64,000 bases of DNA from Vanrija pseudolonga (Eukaryota; Basidiomycota; Tremellomycetes; Trichosporonales; Trichosporonaceae): the NCBI RefSeq assembly GCF_020906515.1, contig NC_085851.1, forward strand, positions 806,001-870,000, in the 5' to 3' direction. The translations under genes were made by a program, and so were the position numbers. The first letter of the stretch is position 1, and each line of letters starts with the position of its first letter. Below are positions 9,805-20,065 of this stretch, in pieces. A model generated the notes under the pieces. That model worked only from the letters and a program-made list of their open reading frames with translations, was not told the DNA's origin and searched no databases.

Positions 9805-11115
9805 CTAGAGGATTGCGGCGGCACCGACTACAGCGGCGCCAACAGCAAGGCCCGCGACGCTGGCGGCGGCACCGGCGGAGGAAGGCTTGCTCGACCCGGT
9901 CGCGCTCGGTGCGGCGGAGGCGCCAGACGCGGCGTGGGATCCAGACGCCGCTGCGGACCGAGAGGCCGACGTCGATCCCGAAGCCGAGGCTGAAGCTGAC
10001 ACCGACGCCGTGCTGTTGTCCGCCGCGCCAACCAGGCCCGCGCCATACGCCCGTGTAGAAGCCCCCTCCAGCGCCCAGGTCAGTCCGCCGAACACGTGCT
10101 CGATGAACGTGCTGTTCTCCCACGTCGAGTTGAGGTGTCCGAGTGACGTGTAGAACGAGCGTCCGGCCTTGGCTGCGCCGTCGCGCAGAGGCTGGGCCGA
10201 CTGAGGGCTCTCAATGTACCATGCTGCGGGTCAGCTTGAACGTGCATGACGCCATACCGATCGGGTGCGGCGTGCCCATGGGCGGGTAGTTGCCGTTGCT
10301 CTTCGCGTCGTCTGCCGTCAGAGGGGAAGGAAGGTGGCCGACTCACTGTTGTAGCTTGACTCGTCGACGGTGAGGAGGACAGTCGCGCCGACGCTGCGTG
10401 GGTCGGAGCGGAAGTAGTACACTTCCTCGGTCTGCGGGTAAGTTGCGAGCAGTGTGGGCCCAACTCACGTAGCGCCACTGGTCGGGGAGGTGTGCGGTCG
10501 ACGGGTGGTCCTTGGTCAGGGGGAGGAAGGTCTGCGCGGCGTGAGCGGGGGACGCGTGAAGCCACCCACGGCATCCTGGAGGGACGGGTGGTAGTCGAAC
10601 AGCGCTGAGGAGTTAGCTGGTGTCACCGGCAGTCACGCCTCAGCTCACCTCCGACAGCCTGGAGGTAGTTTGTGTCGTTGAAGAGGCAGGCCGAGGCGGC
10701 ATGCACGCCAGTGTACACGCCTCCGCCTTGGAAGAAGCGCTGCAGTGCGGCCTGGCCATCGAGGTCGAGCACTGGGGTCAGCCCTTCCCTCATCCGTCTC
10801 ACGCACCCTCCTCAGAGTTGGACACGAACATGACGCCGTCAAAGCCGGCGAGCGACGCGTCGGTGAACAGCGCCGGGTCCCTTCCGTCAGCTCATGCCAG
10901 GCGCCAAACGAAACCCACTCGGAGAAGACAAAGCTGACGTTGTGTGCGCCCGCTTCCCGGCCCAGCACGGCAATGGCTGTCGGGATCGAGTCGTGCCGGT
11001 ACCCCTTTGTCGCGGTGTACACGAGCACGCGGGGCGTCGACTTGGCCGTGATGAGCGCCGTCATGATCAGGAGTACGAGGAGCAGTGGGCGGATGAGGGA
11101 GGGCATTGCTGCCAT
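9805..11115 (-). CDS. secreted ThuA-like domain protein
   Basis: Eight short exons, joined in phase by seven introns of about 35-60 nt, give a protein of about 340 residues. The first intron (10918-10881) is only 38 nt. The N-terminus is a signal peptide (MAAMPSLIRPLLLVLLIMT). The ThuA fold follows: PRVLVYTATKGYRHDSI, then DASLAGFDGVMFVSNSEEG, GGGVYTGVHAASACLF, DHPSTAHLP and GRSFYTSLGH. The last about 80 residues are Ser/Ala-rich and end in a hydrophobic stretch (AGLAVGAAVVGAAAIL) that suggests a GPI anchor. ThuA proteins have a class I glutamine-amidotransferase-like fold and are linked to sugar utilisation in bacteria; the fungal role is unknown. MPSL at 11106 is an alternative start. A GATAAG site lies about 155 bases upstream. 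Confidence 0.85.
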
Positions 11116-11605
11116 TTGTGATTGATGGCTTATGGCTGATGGGGTGGATGTAGGCTGGAGATGCGAGCCTGCCCAGTTCCTGGGTGGTGACAGTTGCCGA
11201 CTGCGGACAAGTCCGATGACGACGGCCGACGTAAACACCGTGTCGACCGGCGTTGAGTGCGTCGCGTCTTATCAATCTGCGCGACGCGGCGGCGACGGCG
11301 CGGGGTGCATGGGTTCTCATGTGTGCATGTAAGAGCTCAGCGGAGGCCCTCCAGATACTTTCAAGTGCTCCGCACCATGCATAGGCGTAGAAACGGCCTC
11401 CTGGGCCCCCGTTGCGGACACCGACAGGAAACCCCGCACCGGCCCGCCAAGCCGGCGACTGCTGCGCAACACGCCGCCTGCACTTGCACACCGTACCCCA
11501 GACCCACGCGCCAAGATACCTCTGCATCCATGGTGCTACTGAACAACCTAACCTCTGCTTTTGACTTCCTACTTCAACCCCCTACGACTTGCGCTATCCT
11601 CGCGC
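11116..11605. other. 490 bp between two minus-strand genes
   Basis: It holds the promoter of the ThuA-like gene (right of its start on this strand) and the 3' UTR of the TauD gene. No gene seen. Confidence 0.45.
11268..11273 (-). promoter_or_regulatory. GATAAG site upstream of the ThuA-like gene
   Basis: CTTATC on the plus strand, GATAAG on the coding strand, about 155 bases before the start codon. It is a single consensus match only. Confidence 0.25.
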
Positions 11606-12823
11606 CTAGTAACGGCCGCCAAAGTCGGGCGCGTCGATCCAACCCTGGAGCTGGAGGTCCTCGGCCTTGGACTTGGACTTGGGGTCGTAGTAGGGCTTCT
11701 CGGCAAGCGACGAGACGCGCGTACCGTGACGCTCACCCGAGTAGTCGTACGAGACGGTATGGATGGTGCTGCGGTTGTCCCAGATGGCCGAGGTTCCGGG
11801 GGTCCAGTGCCAGCGGAGCTGGATGTCGGTGGAGCGCTCGTAGATGTTGTGGAGGTAGTTGAGGAGGAGGTCGGCCTCGGTCTGGTCAAAGCCCTCGATA
11901 CCGACGGTCATGGAGCGGTTGACCCAGAGCGACTTCCAGCCGGTGACGGGGTGGGTGCGGACGAGGGGGTGGGCGCGGATGACGGGCTTGGGAGGCGCGT
12001 CGGGGTTGCTCTCGTCCTTGTACGAGTGGGCGGAGCGGTAGAGACCGTTGAGGCCGTCGATAAGCTTCTTGAACGCGGGCGAGAGCTTGTCGTACGCCGC
12101 GTAGCCCGAGGCCCAGAGGGTGTCACCGCCGACCTTGGGGACAGTGTCCTGGTGGAGGTGGGTGTATCCGGGAGGGTAGGGCTCGTGGACGAGGTCGGTG
12201 TGCCAGCCAAAGCTGTTGCCGCCGTAGGGGATACGGAAGGAGCGGCCCTTGACCTGGGCGTCCTTGCGGCCAGCCTCCCAGATGAGGGTGACACCGCCGC
12301 CGACGCCGGGGACCTGAGCGGCCTGGGGGTGGATCTCGATCTGGCCGTCGCCGAGGTAAACGCCGATCTCCTTCTGCTTCTGGGGCGAGAGGTCCTGGTC
12401 GCGGAAGAAGACAATGTGGCGCTCGGCCACAAGCAGGGCAAGCTCGTCGCGCTGCTGGTCGGTCAGGTCCTTGAGCTGGAGGCCGACAATCTCGGTTCCA
12501 ATGTGGGTGGTGAGGTCGTTGACCTCCTTGGCGGCGCCGAAAAGGGCCTTCTTCTCCTTGTCGGCGCGGGTTCCGGGGTCGACGTACGCCTTGCCGCCGC
12601 GAACGTCCTCGCGGATCTTGGTCACGTCCTGGACGAGGTCGGGCTTGGGAGGGTAGTAGGGGTAGCCGTTGGAGAGGTCGATGCCGGCCTTCTGGTAGCG
12701 GCGGAGCGTGTTGTCAGGGGGCAGCTGGAGGTTGACCTTGTTGAGGTCGACGGCGTTGAGCTTGGCCTTGAGGTCGGCGATGTCGTCGGCCGGGGCGGGA
12801 GTGGAGACTGCGACGGGAGCCAT
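11606..12823 (-). CDS. TauD/TfdA-family sulfonate/taurine dioxygenase
   Basis: Single exon, 405 residues from the ATG at 12823, which lies about 60 bases downstream of a TATATA element. The family's iron ligands appear as WHTD (about residues 204-207) and the distal His in STIHTVSYDY (about 352), with the 2-oxoglutarate Arg in TRVSSLAEKP (about 369). The core SFGWHTDLVHEPYPPGYTHL and GGDTLWASGYAAYD match fungal JLP1-type enzymes. These oxidise sulfonates such as taurine or isethionate to release sulfite for use as sulfur source. It is divergently transcribed from a Dal5-family permease, which supports an uptake-and-oxidation pair. The family is sure; the preferred substrate is inferred. Confidence 0.92.
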   Translation of the reverse strand: MAPVAVSTPAPADDIADLKAKLNAVDLNKVNLQLPPDNTLRRYQKAGIDLSNGYPYYPPKPDLVQDVTKIREDVRGGKAYVDPGTRADKEKKALFGAAKEVNDLTTHIGTEIVGLQLKDLTDQQRDELALLVAERHIVFFRDQDLSPQKQKEIGVYLGDGQIEIHPQAAQVPGVGGGVTLIWEAGRKDAQVKGRSFRIPYGGNSFGWHTDLVHEPYPPGYTHLHQDTVPKVGGDTLWASGYAAYDKLSPAFKKLIDGLNGLYRSAHSYKDESNPDAPPKPVIRAHPLVRTHPVTGWKSLWVNRSMTVGIEGFDQTEADLLLNYLHNIYERSTDIQLRWHWTPGTSAIWDNRSTIHTVSYDYSGERHGTRVSSLAEKPYYDPKSKSKAEDLQLQGWIDAPDFGGRY

Positions 12824-12882
12824 TGTGAATGCTTGTTGTTGCTGTTGGGTATGCACACCTCCTCGTCACACGCACCAGCAGC

Positions 12883-12888
12883 TATATA
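12883..12888 (-). promoter_or_regulatory. TATA box of the TauD gene
   Basis: TATATA, about 60 bases upstream of the ATG at 12823, in a suitable position for a core promoter with a short leader. Confidence 0.5.
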
Positions 12889-13825
12889 CTGCCACCATGC
12901 ATCCCCGTCGGCCAATAGACCGTAGCCGCTTTGTCATTGCAGCCAAATCAATGGCGTCGCGTCCGACACCATCTCCACAAGATGACGGTTGCGTGCAGTG
13001 ACATTGGTTGTGCTATGACGTGACAGTGAGAGGAGTCGACGGCTTTGGCCGTGTCCTGTCCTCCTGGCTGACGTTTGGGCATGTATGAGTTCAGCAGTGC
13101 ATTGTCAGTTCTCTGCCTTGCCCGCACAGATGTCCTCGGTCCATGGGTCGGCCAGGCATCGGCATGCCTCCGGTGTAAGCAGTCGAGCTGTGGGGCTCAC
13201 TCGCGATGCCGACATTGTGGGCCGCACTGGTGCGTGGCGATCACGAAAAATGTGGCACGGATGACGCCACAAGTCAACAACATCGACCATCGCCGCCACC
13301 AGGCACCACCAGCCGCGCGCGCTACCAATCCACTCCAACACGCTTTCGTGCTCGCCGCTCACATTGTTGCCAAATCACTCATCGTGCACAGCGCGCACGC
13401 TATTGGGCTCGTCCGCAGTTCAGGGGGGAGCGGGCCTTGGCTCGGCGGCTGCTCCAACGCCAGCGGAGCCGCCGCCCCCGCCTCCCCTCGCCTCCGGTGT
13501 CTTGGCCCGCCCTCGTGGGCCCGAAGTTGGCCACAGCCAATGTCGCGCCTCCGTGTCGCCGAGAGGGACCGGCAATCTGACGATACAGAAATAGCCAGTG
13601 CGCTCGGCGCTGGCTCTCCTGCCGCTCTCGCGGACAACCGCCGGCCAGTGGTGCCGTCGGCTGTTGTCCACCCCTTAGCGCTTACCGTCCTCAATCACGG
13701 CTCCCACGACATGGTCATGGAGCACAGGGCGCCTATCAATGTTGCCATAGGCCGGAGAGATGGTCACATCATCGTTGGCGCTTGAGTTTTCTCTCTGACT
13801 TCGCTAACGACGCGCCGCTAATAGA

Positions 13826-13831
13826 GATAAA
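13826..13831 (+). promoter_or_regulatory. GATAAA element before the permease
   Basis: AGAGATAAAAGG lies about 50 bases before the permease ATG at 13881. It reads either as a TATA-like core element or as a GATA-factor site. Confidence 0.35.
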
Positions 13832-13880
13832 AGGCATCGTCGGTGGTATTGACGGGGGTCGACTATCCTCACCAACAGCC

Positions 13881-15550
13881 ATGGCCACCACCACCCTGGG
13901 CTACTCTGATGCCCGCGCCAGTCATGGTGACCGCGACAGCGCCGACGAGTCGACTGCCGACCTGCACAAGGAGATCCAAGTGACGTGGAAGGGCCGAATC
14001 TGGGACACGTTCGACCTGCCACCCAAGGAACGCAAGCTCCTCTTCAAGGTCGACGCGCTCATCCTCACGTTCGCCGCGCTGGGCTACTTCCTCAAGAACC
14101 TTGACCAGACCAACGTGAACAACGCATTCTTGTGAATTTGGTGGTTCTCAAGTCACGTGCTTGAGCTGACGCGACAGGTCTGGGATGAAAGAGGACCTTG
14201 GCATGTTCGGAAACCAGCTCGTGACGTCGACTTCGATCTGGACGGTCGGCTATGTGATCGGCCAAATTCCGTCCAACCTGCTCCTGACCCGTGTGTCGCC
14301 ACGGTTCGTTATCCCGTCGCTGGAACTCGGCTGGGGCATCTTCACGCTCGCGTCGTACTCGGTCAAGAGCTACAAGGCGCTTTATGCCATCCGCTTCTTT
14401 GTCGGGCTGTTCGAGTCTGGCTTCTACCCCGGTATCCACTATCTTCTCGGCGGTGCGTACGCGCGGCGGGAGAGTGCTCTCTGAGGACTGATGCTGACTT
14501 GTTGCAGGCTGGTACACCCCTCGTGAGATTGGCAAGCGCGCCATGATCTTCTGGCTCGCCGGGTCCATCGGACAAATGTTCTCGGGCTTCCTCCAGGCGG
14601 CGGCATACACCAACCTTAACGGGCGCCACGGGCTCGCTGGCTGGCGCTGGCTGTTCATCATTGACGCCATCATCACCATCCCCATCGCCATCTTTGGTTT
14701 CTTCTTCCTGCCCGGCCTGCCACTCCAGGACAAGAAGGAGTGGTGGCTCACCGAGGAGGAGAACCAGCTCGCCATCGACCGCCTCCGCCGCGTCGGTCGC
14801 AAGGGCCGCACCCCATGGACCAAGGAGCGCGTCAAGACCCTCCTGACCGGCTGGCACTTCTACGTCCTGCCGCTCCTCTACGTCATCTGGAACAACGGCT
14901 ACCCGCAGGCCGCGATGGGCTTCTACCTCAAGAGCTTCAACTCCAAGCCCCCTCCCGTCCCCGGACGCCACTACACCGTCGCGCAGATCAACAACCTCCC
15001 GCTTCCCGCCACGGCCATCTTCATTGCCGGTGCGCTCACATACGCGTGGCTTTCGGACGGCGTGCTCCGCGGCAGGCGTTGGCCGTTCATCTACGCCGGT
15101 GTGATCATCGCCATCCCCATCGCCGTCGCCCTGCGCGTCATCCCGCTGTACGACAACATCAAGGCCCACTTTGCTCTGTACTGGATTTCCAACGTGGGGC
15201 AGGGTGCCGGACCGCTCATCATGACCTGGATCAACGAGATCTGCTCCAACGACTCGGAGAAGCGCTCGCTCCTCGTCGCCATGGGCAACGACCTCGCGTA
15301 CGTCGTCCAGGCGGTCGGTCCGCTCTTCTACTGGAAGACGACCGACTTCCCCGCCGCGCGCAAGGGTTGGACAGCCGTCATCATCTACCAGGTCCTCCTG
15401 GCCATCTGGACGACGCTCATCCTCTTCCTCCTCCGCCGCGACAGGCTCAAGGCGGAGCGCGACGGCACTGCTGAGCGGCACGTGACTGACGCCGAAGCGA
15501 TCGGCGAGGACGACAAGGACGTCAAGTCGCAGGAGCCTTATGAAAAGTAG
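13881..15550 (+). CDS. MFS permease, Dal5 (anion:cation symporter) family
   Basis: Three exons (13881-14131, 14178-14452, 14508-15550) encode 522 residues, with 46- and 55-nt introns in phase. A hydrophilic N-terminus of about 55 residues precedes the first membrane segment. Family features: LKNLDQTNVNNAFLSGMKED, IGQIPSNLLLTRVSPR, RFFVGLFESGFYPGIHYLLG and WYTPREIGKRAMIF, then about six C-terminal membrane segments and an acidic tail. Dal5-family permeases import organic anions such as allantoate, pantothenate, nicotinate, cysteine and, in yeast, sulfonates. Next to a TauD enzyme, a sulfonate is the most economical guess. It should lie in the plasma membrane. Confidence 0.9.
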
Positions 15551-16065
15551 AGTTGTGATGCGGGCGTGGTTTTTAATAGGTAGATGCTAGGCATTGGCAT
15601 GTATCGGGTCTTGCACGGATGTGGCCCCAACGAAGGCAGTGTGGCAATTGTAGGCGACCGACAACACATGTGCCACAATCGGCAACTCCTTGATAGCAGG
15701 GCCTTCAACGCTCCGGACATCCGTGCACGCAAGCTAGCTACATCAGTAGACTCCGAAGTAGCCGAAGTAGTGCGCACGGCCGTTCACATGCCCTTGGCCA
15801 AGCGAAACCAGTGGCGCAAGGACGAGCGAGCTATTGTGCGCCCCTAACCGAGGTCACGTCAGGTGTGGATGGTGGACTTGGCATCAGTTTGTCATCGGGC
15901 GACGAAGTGCACCGGACATGGCCGTGTGTCGCCATTGCTCGAGATTTCACGCAAACACATCTCACACGCGCACAGGTGTGCAGGCCGAGGTGTCGCAAGC
16001 CGAGGCCGAGCTAATAACCCAAAGATACATGGATGCACTGCGATCGTCTACTACTGTCTAAACTC
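15551..16065. other. 515 bp between convergent genes
   Basis: Joint 3' region of the permease and the FMO gene. No gene or repeat seen. Confidence 0.45.
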
Positions 16066-17793
16066 CTATGCGGCCGCCGCAACAGCCACAGGCTCGGGCT
16101 TGTCCTCCTCCGCCTTTGTTTCCTCGGCCGCCTTGTCCTCAGCCTTGATCTCTGGCTCCTTGCCGCCGGTGCTGTTCTGGCGGAGCTCGCGCGCCGTCTC
16201 GGCGTCAATGCCGTACTTGAGGGCGATGGACGCGAGGATGTTGTCGCTCGCCTTGATCCACTCGGGCGAGTGGCCTGTGATCTTGGAAGCGCCGCTCCAC
16301 TCGGCGTCGCGGTTGATCCACTCGACCGCGTGGCGGACGTAGGCGCGCTCGCCGTCCTTGCCGAGGAAGTGCACAAACTTGCCGTCGCCGGTACGCTGAA
16401 CCAGTGTGTCGTAGAACTTCCACTGCTCGGCCGTGGAGGGCAGGCGGGCCGTGCCGGCGAGGACACGCACGATCGACTGCGCCTGGTACTCGAAGAAGCT
16501 GAACGCCGACGTGTTGACGCTCAGGCCGAGGAAGGCAAGCGTCGGGTCGGGGATGTAGAAGATGTCGCGGTAGAGGTTGAGCACGCTCGCGCCGTCCGTG
16601 ATGAGCAGGTTCTTCTTCTCCTCTGGCGTGGGTGCACCGAGCGCAGGGTCGCGGTGGAACTGAGGGAAGAAGGGGTACGAGTACTGGTACCCTGTGGCGA
16701 AGATGATGAGGGAGATGTTGGTGATGATGCGGCCGTCGACGAGCTCGATCTGGCCCTGCTCGATTGGTGCGCCAGGCGCAGGAGGGATGAAGCGCTTGAT
16801 CTCGTCGACGAGCTCGCCGTTCTTGGGGAGCAGCCTGCGCTGCCAGTTACGCAGCGACTTGTACGCGTCGGGGCCGGTCTCGGGCTTGCGGCCGACCATG
16901 TAGACCTTGTTGACGTGCTCCTCGAGGTCGCGCGCCATGTCGATGCCACTGGTGCCGCAGCCGACGACGAGCACGTCCTTGCCGGCGTAGGGCTCGGGGA
17001 CACGGTATCCGTTCGAGTGGAGCACATGCTCGGGGTACGCGGCGGCCCACTTGTCCGAGCCCTCAAAGTCGGGGATGAAGGGCGCGTTGTAGTGGCCCGT
17101 CGCGACGATCACAGCGTCAAAGTCCTGCGTCCAGTACGTCTCCTTGACCTTGTCGTCGCCCTCGGGGACGACCTTGCGCAGCGTCAGGCGCCACTTGGCA
17201 CCGTCGTTGTCCGTCTTGGGAATCTTGACGGCGTTCTCCACACGCGTGTTGTACTGCACGCTCTCGTCGATGTTGAAGTGCTTGACGTACGAGTGGACAT
17301 AGTCGGAGATGAGGTCGTGGCGGATGTTCTCGGCCGTGCCAGCGGGGTACTCCCAGTCCTTGAACTGCGGCCGTCAGTCTGCGCACGGACATTGCCACCA
17401 CTGCCACGAGCCACAACTCACAGCCATGGTGGGGATGGGGACATTGTTCGAGAGGGACCAGTAGACGGGGTTGGGGGGCGAGAAGCGCAGGCGCTGCTCG
17501 TGGTCGGCGTCGTCGAGCGTCTTGGTGACGGGCTCGGGGCCGGCCTCGGCCGGCAGCTGGGGGAAGAAGGCGCCGTGGGACGGCGCAGGCGTGGGCACCG
17601 ACAGCGGCTTGGTGATCTCTGGCGACCAGTTCCAGATGCCTCCGGCCTTGGACTGGCGCTCGAAAACCGTCACCTCGAGGCCGGCCTCGCGCAGGTGCCG
17701 CGTCGCGGGCACGCCCGACACGCCGGCGCCGATCACGGCGACGGTGCGGATCGGGCTCTCGTACTGGAAGTACTCTGGGATGTCGATTGTCAT
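16066..17793 (-). CDS. flavin-containing (FMO-type) monooxygenase
   Basis: Two exons (17793-17422, 17364-16066), 556 residues, with one 57-nt GTGAGT intron in phase 0. It carries the FAD Rossmann motif VIGAGVSG (about residues 20-27), ATGHYNAPFIPDFEG with the FMO-type His further on, the NADPH motif VVGCGTSGIDMA (about 255), and the FATGY motif (about 349). The last about 45 residues are Ala/Glu/Lys-rich and unlike a membrane anchor. FMOs and the related N-hydroxylases and Baeyer-Villiger enzymes oxygenate N, S or carbonyl groups with NADPH and O2; which applies is unknown. It lies tail-to-tail with the permease and head-to-head with another flavin monooxygenase. Confidence 0.9.
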
Positions 17794-18439
17794 GGCGTGG
17801 GCAGTGTCTGTGTGCGTGTGCGTGTGTGTGAGGGCGATCAAGAGTGCGATGGTCGTTGCCAGCAGCGAGCGACTTTTTGTTGATCGCTCGATCCACAAGC
17901 CGCCCATCGCATCACACCTTTGTCGACCATGGCCCTCGGCTTACACCTGTCGGCTGACGCACGCCGATTCGGCTACCCACGGGCGGGGGAGTAGCGCTGT
18001 CGTGCTGTCTACATATTACCGACGGCTTAGACCAATGTGCGTCGCCGCTGCGCATGGCAGGTCAAAAGGACAGTTGCAACATGACCCACTAGCCATGCGA
18101 TTGCGTGCCGATGGCGACAGAAGCGCGCAACGCGGGGACCCCACGGCGTCGGGTGAGACCGAGTTTGGCACCAGCAGAGAGAGGCCCTTGAAATCACATC
18201 ATCCTTATCGTCGCTCGCGTCGTTCTCACAAGGCTGACTGAGCAGTCTCAGGTGCACTGCAGGCCAAGCAAGCGCGGGCAGCGGCCGAGCGCACAGGCGC
18301 ACAGTGGGCCCACCTCCGCGTCGGCCCGGCATTGTGACGGCTGTCGACATCAGGCAAGAGTCGGCAAGCTCGGCCCACAGCGCGCTTTATAGTAGCAGCA
18401 GTAGCGCGCGACCTCGACGTACGTCCACATCACAACACA
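17794..18439. promoter_or_regulatory. shared divergent promoter of two flavin monooxygenases
   Basis: 646 bp between opposite start codons. A short imperfect GTGT/GTGC repeat (about 17808-17830) lies in the FMO leader. CTTTATAG at about 18385-18392 is a TATA-like element 50 bases before the plus-strand gene. No gene inside. Confidence 0.5.
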
Positions 18440-19915
18440 ATGCCTGCCCCAACGTCCACCACCAAGCCGCTCAAGGTCGCCATCGTCGGCGCCGGACCCG
18501 GCGGCCTCGCGGCCGCCATTCAGTTCCGCCGCCTGCCCGACATCGAGCTGAGCATCTACGACCAGGCGCGCGAGCTGCGCGAAGTCGGCGCCGTGAGTTG
18601 CGCCTCTTTGCGCCTGAGTCACGAGGCATGACACTGACAACAGCGCTGCAGGGCATCGCGCTCAACCAGAACTCTTGGCGCCAGCTTCGCGAGCTGGGAG
18701 CCGCAGAGGACATTTCGCAGTACCACACTCGCCAGACGGAGGACAAGATTGCTGTTGAGCAGCGGTGCGTGCGACTGGCTGGACGCTGACAAACGCCTGC
18801 ATCGCTGACACAAGAGCAGCATTGGCCGCACCGGCGAGCTCATCTACCAGCGCAAGGTGTCGGGAAACCCGGACCAGCCGCCCGCGGTCCGCATCGAGCG
18901 CACCGTGCTCCAGCGCGCGCTGATCAACCGCCTCCCCAAGGACCTTGTGCAGCTGTCGAAAAAGCTGGACAAGTACGAGGAGACGGACGCCGGCGTGACC
19001 TTGACCTTCAAGGACGGCACGACCGCCGGGCCGTTCGACCTTGTCGTCGGCGCGGACGGTATCCGCTCGGCGGTCCGGCACCAGGCGTACCCCGACCACC
19101 AGCTGAGCTACACTGGCAAGGTGGCCTTCCGCGTGCTCATCCCGCAGGAGCGCGTCGCGCACCTCGAGGGCATCCCGTCCGCCGCGACGTGGTGGCACAC
19201 GCCCGACACGCACGTGTACACGCTCCCGCTCGACAACGGGCAGTTTGAGATCGCGACCCGCGCCATCGAGAACGAGGAGCACGGGCAAAAGGTGTCGTGG
19301 GGCCAGATCGTCCAGGACAAGGAGCGCGTCCGCAACCACTACACGGGCTACACGAAGCTTATCCGCGACATTATCGACACGGTCGAGGACGGCGAGTGGC
19401 AGGAGTTTGCGCTGTTCGGCGGGCCGCTCCTCCCCAACGTGACGCGCAACGGGCGCATCGTGCTGCTCGGCGACGCGAGCCACCCCTTGTCGGGCGCGTT
19501 CGGCTCGGCGGGCGCGGCGTTTGCGTTCGAGGACGCGTTTGTGCTTGCCAAGGTCATCGAGTTTGCGCGCACAAACGCCAAGTCGCAGGCGTACGCGCTC
19601 GACCTGTTCGACGACATCCGCCAGCCCCGCTTCGAGTACCTCTACAGCGTGCTCAACCACGGCGGGTCCAACCTCAAGGCCGTGCGCGACGAGAAGCTCC
19701 AGCCAGACGACCATGTGCGCGAGGTCATCCGCCGTAACTGGGCCGGAGAGGGCCGCAAGCCCGGAGACCAGGGCGACCAGATCTACGCATACAACGTCCA
19801 GGACGTCTGGGCGGCGCGCGAGAAGGAGGAGAAGGACAAGATCGCCAAGGTCACCAAGCCCGTCGAGGTTGAGAAGGTCGCCGAGCAGCTCGCGGCCGTC
19901 ACCGTCGCTGCTTAG
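18440..19915 (+). CDS. FAD-dependent monooxygenase, salicylate-hydroxylase-like
   Basis: Three exons (18440-18592, 18652-18764, 18820-19915), 453 residues, phases consistent across 59- and 55-nt introns. The N-terminal FAD motif AIVGAGPGGLAAA is followed by the DG motif in VVGADGIRSAVR (about residue 166) and the GD motif in VLLGDASHPLSGAFGSAG (about 305). This is the class A flavoprotein hydroxylase pattern. The family hydroxylates aromatic acids such as salicylate, or cyclic acids, with NAD(P)H. The C-terminal about 60 residues are charged and helical (AREKEEKDKIAKVTK). It is divergent from the FMO and converges on the PL8 gene. The substrate is not determinable. Confidence 0.9.
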
Positions 19916-20065
19916 GGCGCCGAGACGCGCCTCACCTCATAGAGATATACAGTTGTCTTGATGCATTTGGGTCTTAGGGTTAGTGGCGACCGTGGGCACA
20001 ATGCCGCAGCATCCAGTAATTGTCTTTTTGCCTATATACAAACCACTACCCCATTTTGAGTGCAA

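Larger units (their letters stand above)
12824..13880. promoter_or_regulatory. shared divergent promoter region, TauD / permease
   Basis: About 1.06 kb between two start codons pointing away from each other. It contains a TATATA element near the TauD start and a GATAAAA element near the permease start. A 236-codon plus-strand open frame (13075-13785) has no domain signal and is taken as chance. The arrangement allows both genes to be controlled together. Confidence 0.55.

Noticed and set aside
11561-12925. 454-codon plus-strand frame over the TauD gene
   Set aside because: Val/Leu/Gly-rich shadow of a GC-biased sense gene; no domain.
13075-13785. 236-codon frame in the TauD/permease promoter
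   Set aside because: No domain or signal, Cys/His/Ala-rich mixture typical of chance frames, and it ends just before the permease leader.
16033-17883. 616-codon plus-strand frame over the FMO gene
   Set aside because: It crosses the FMO intron and has no motif; the minus-strand product has all FMO motifs.
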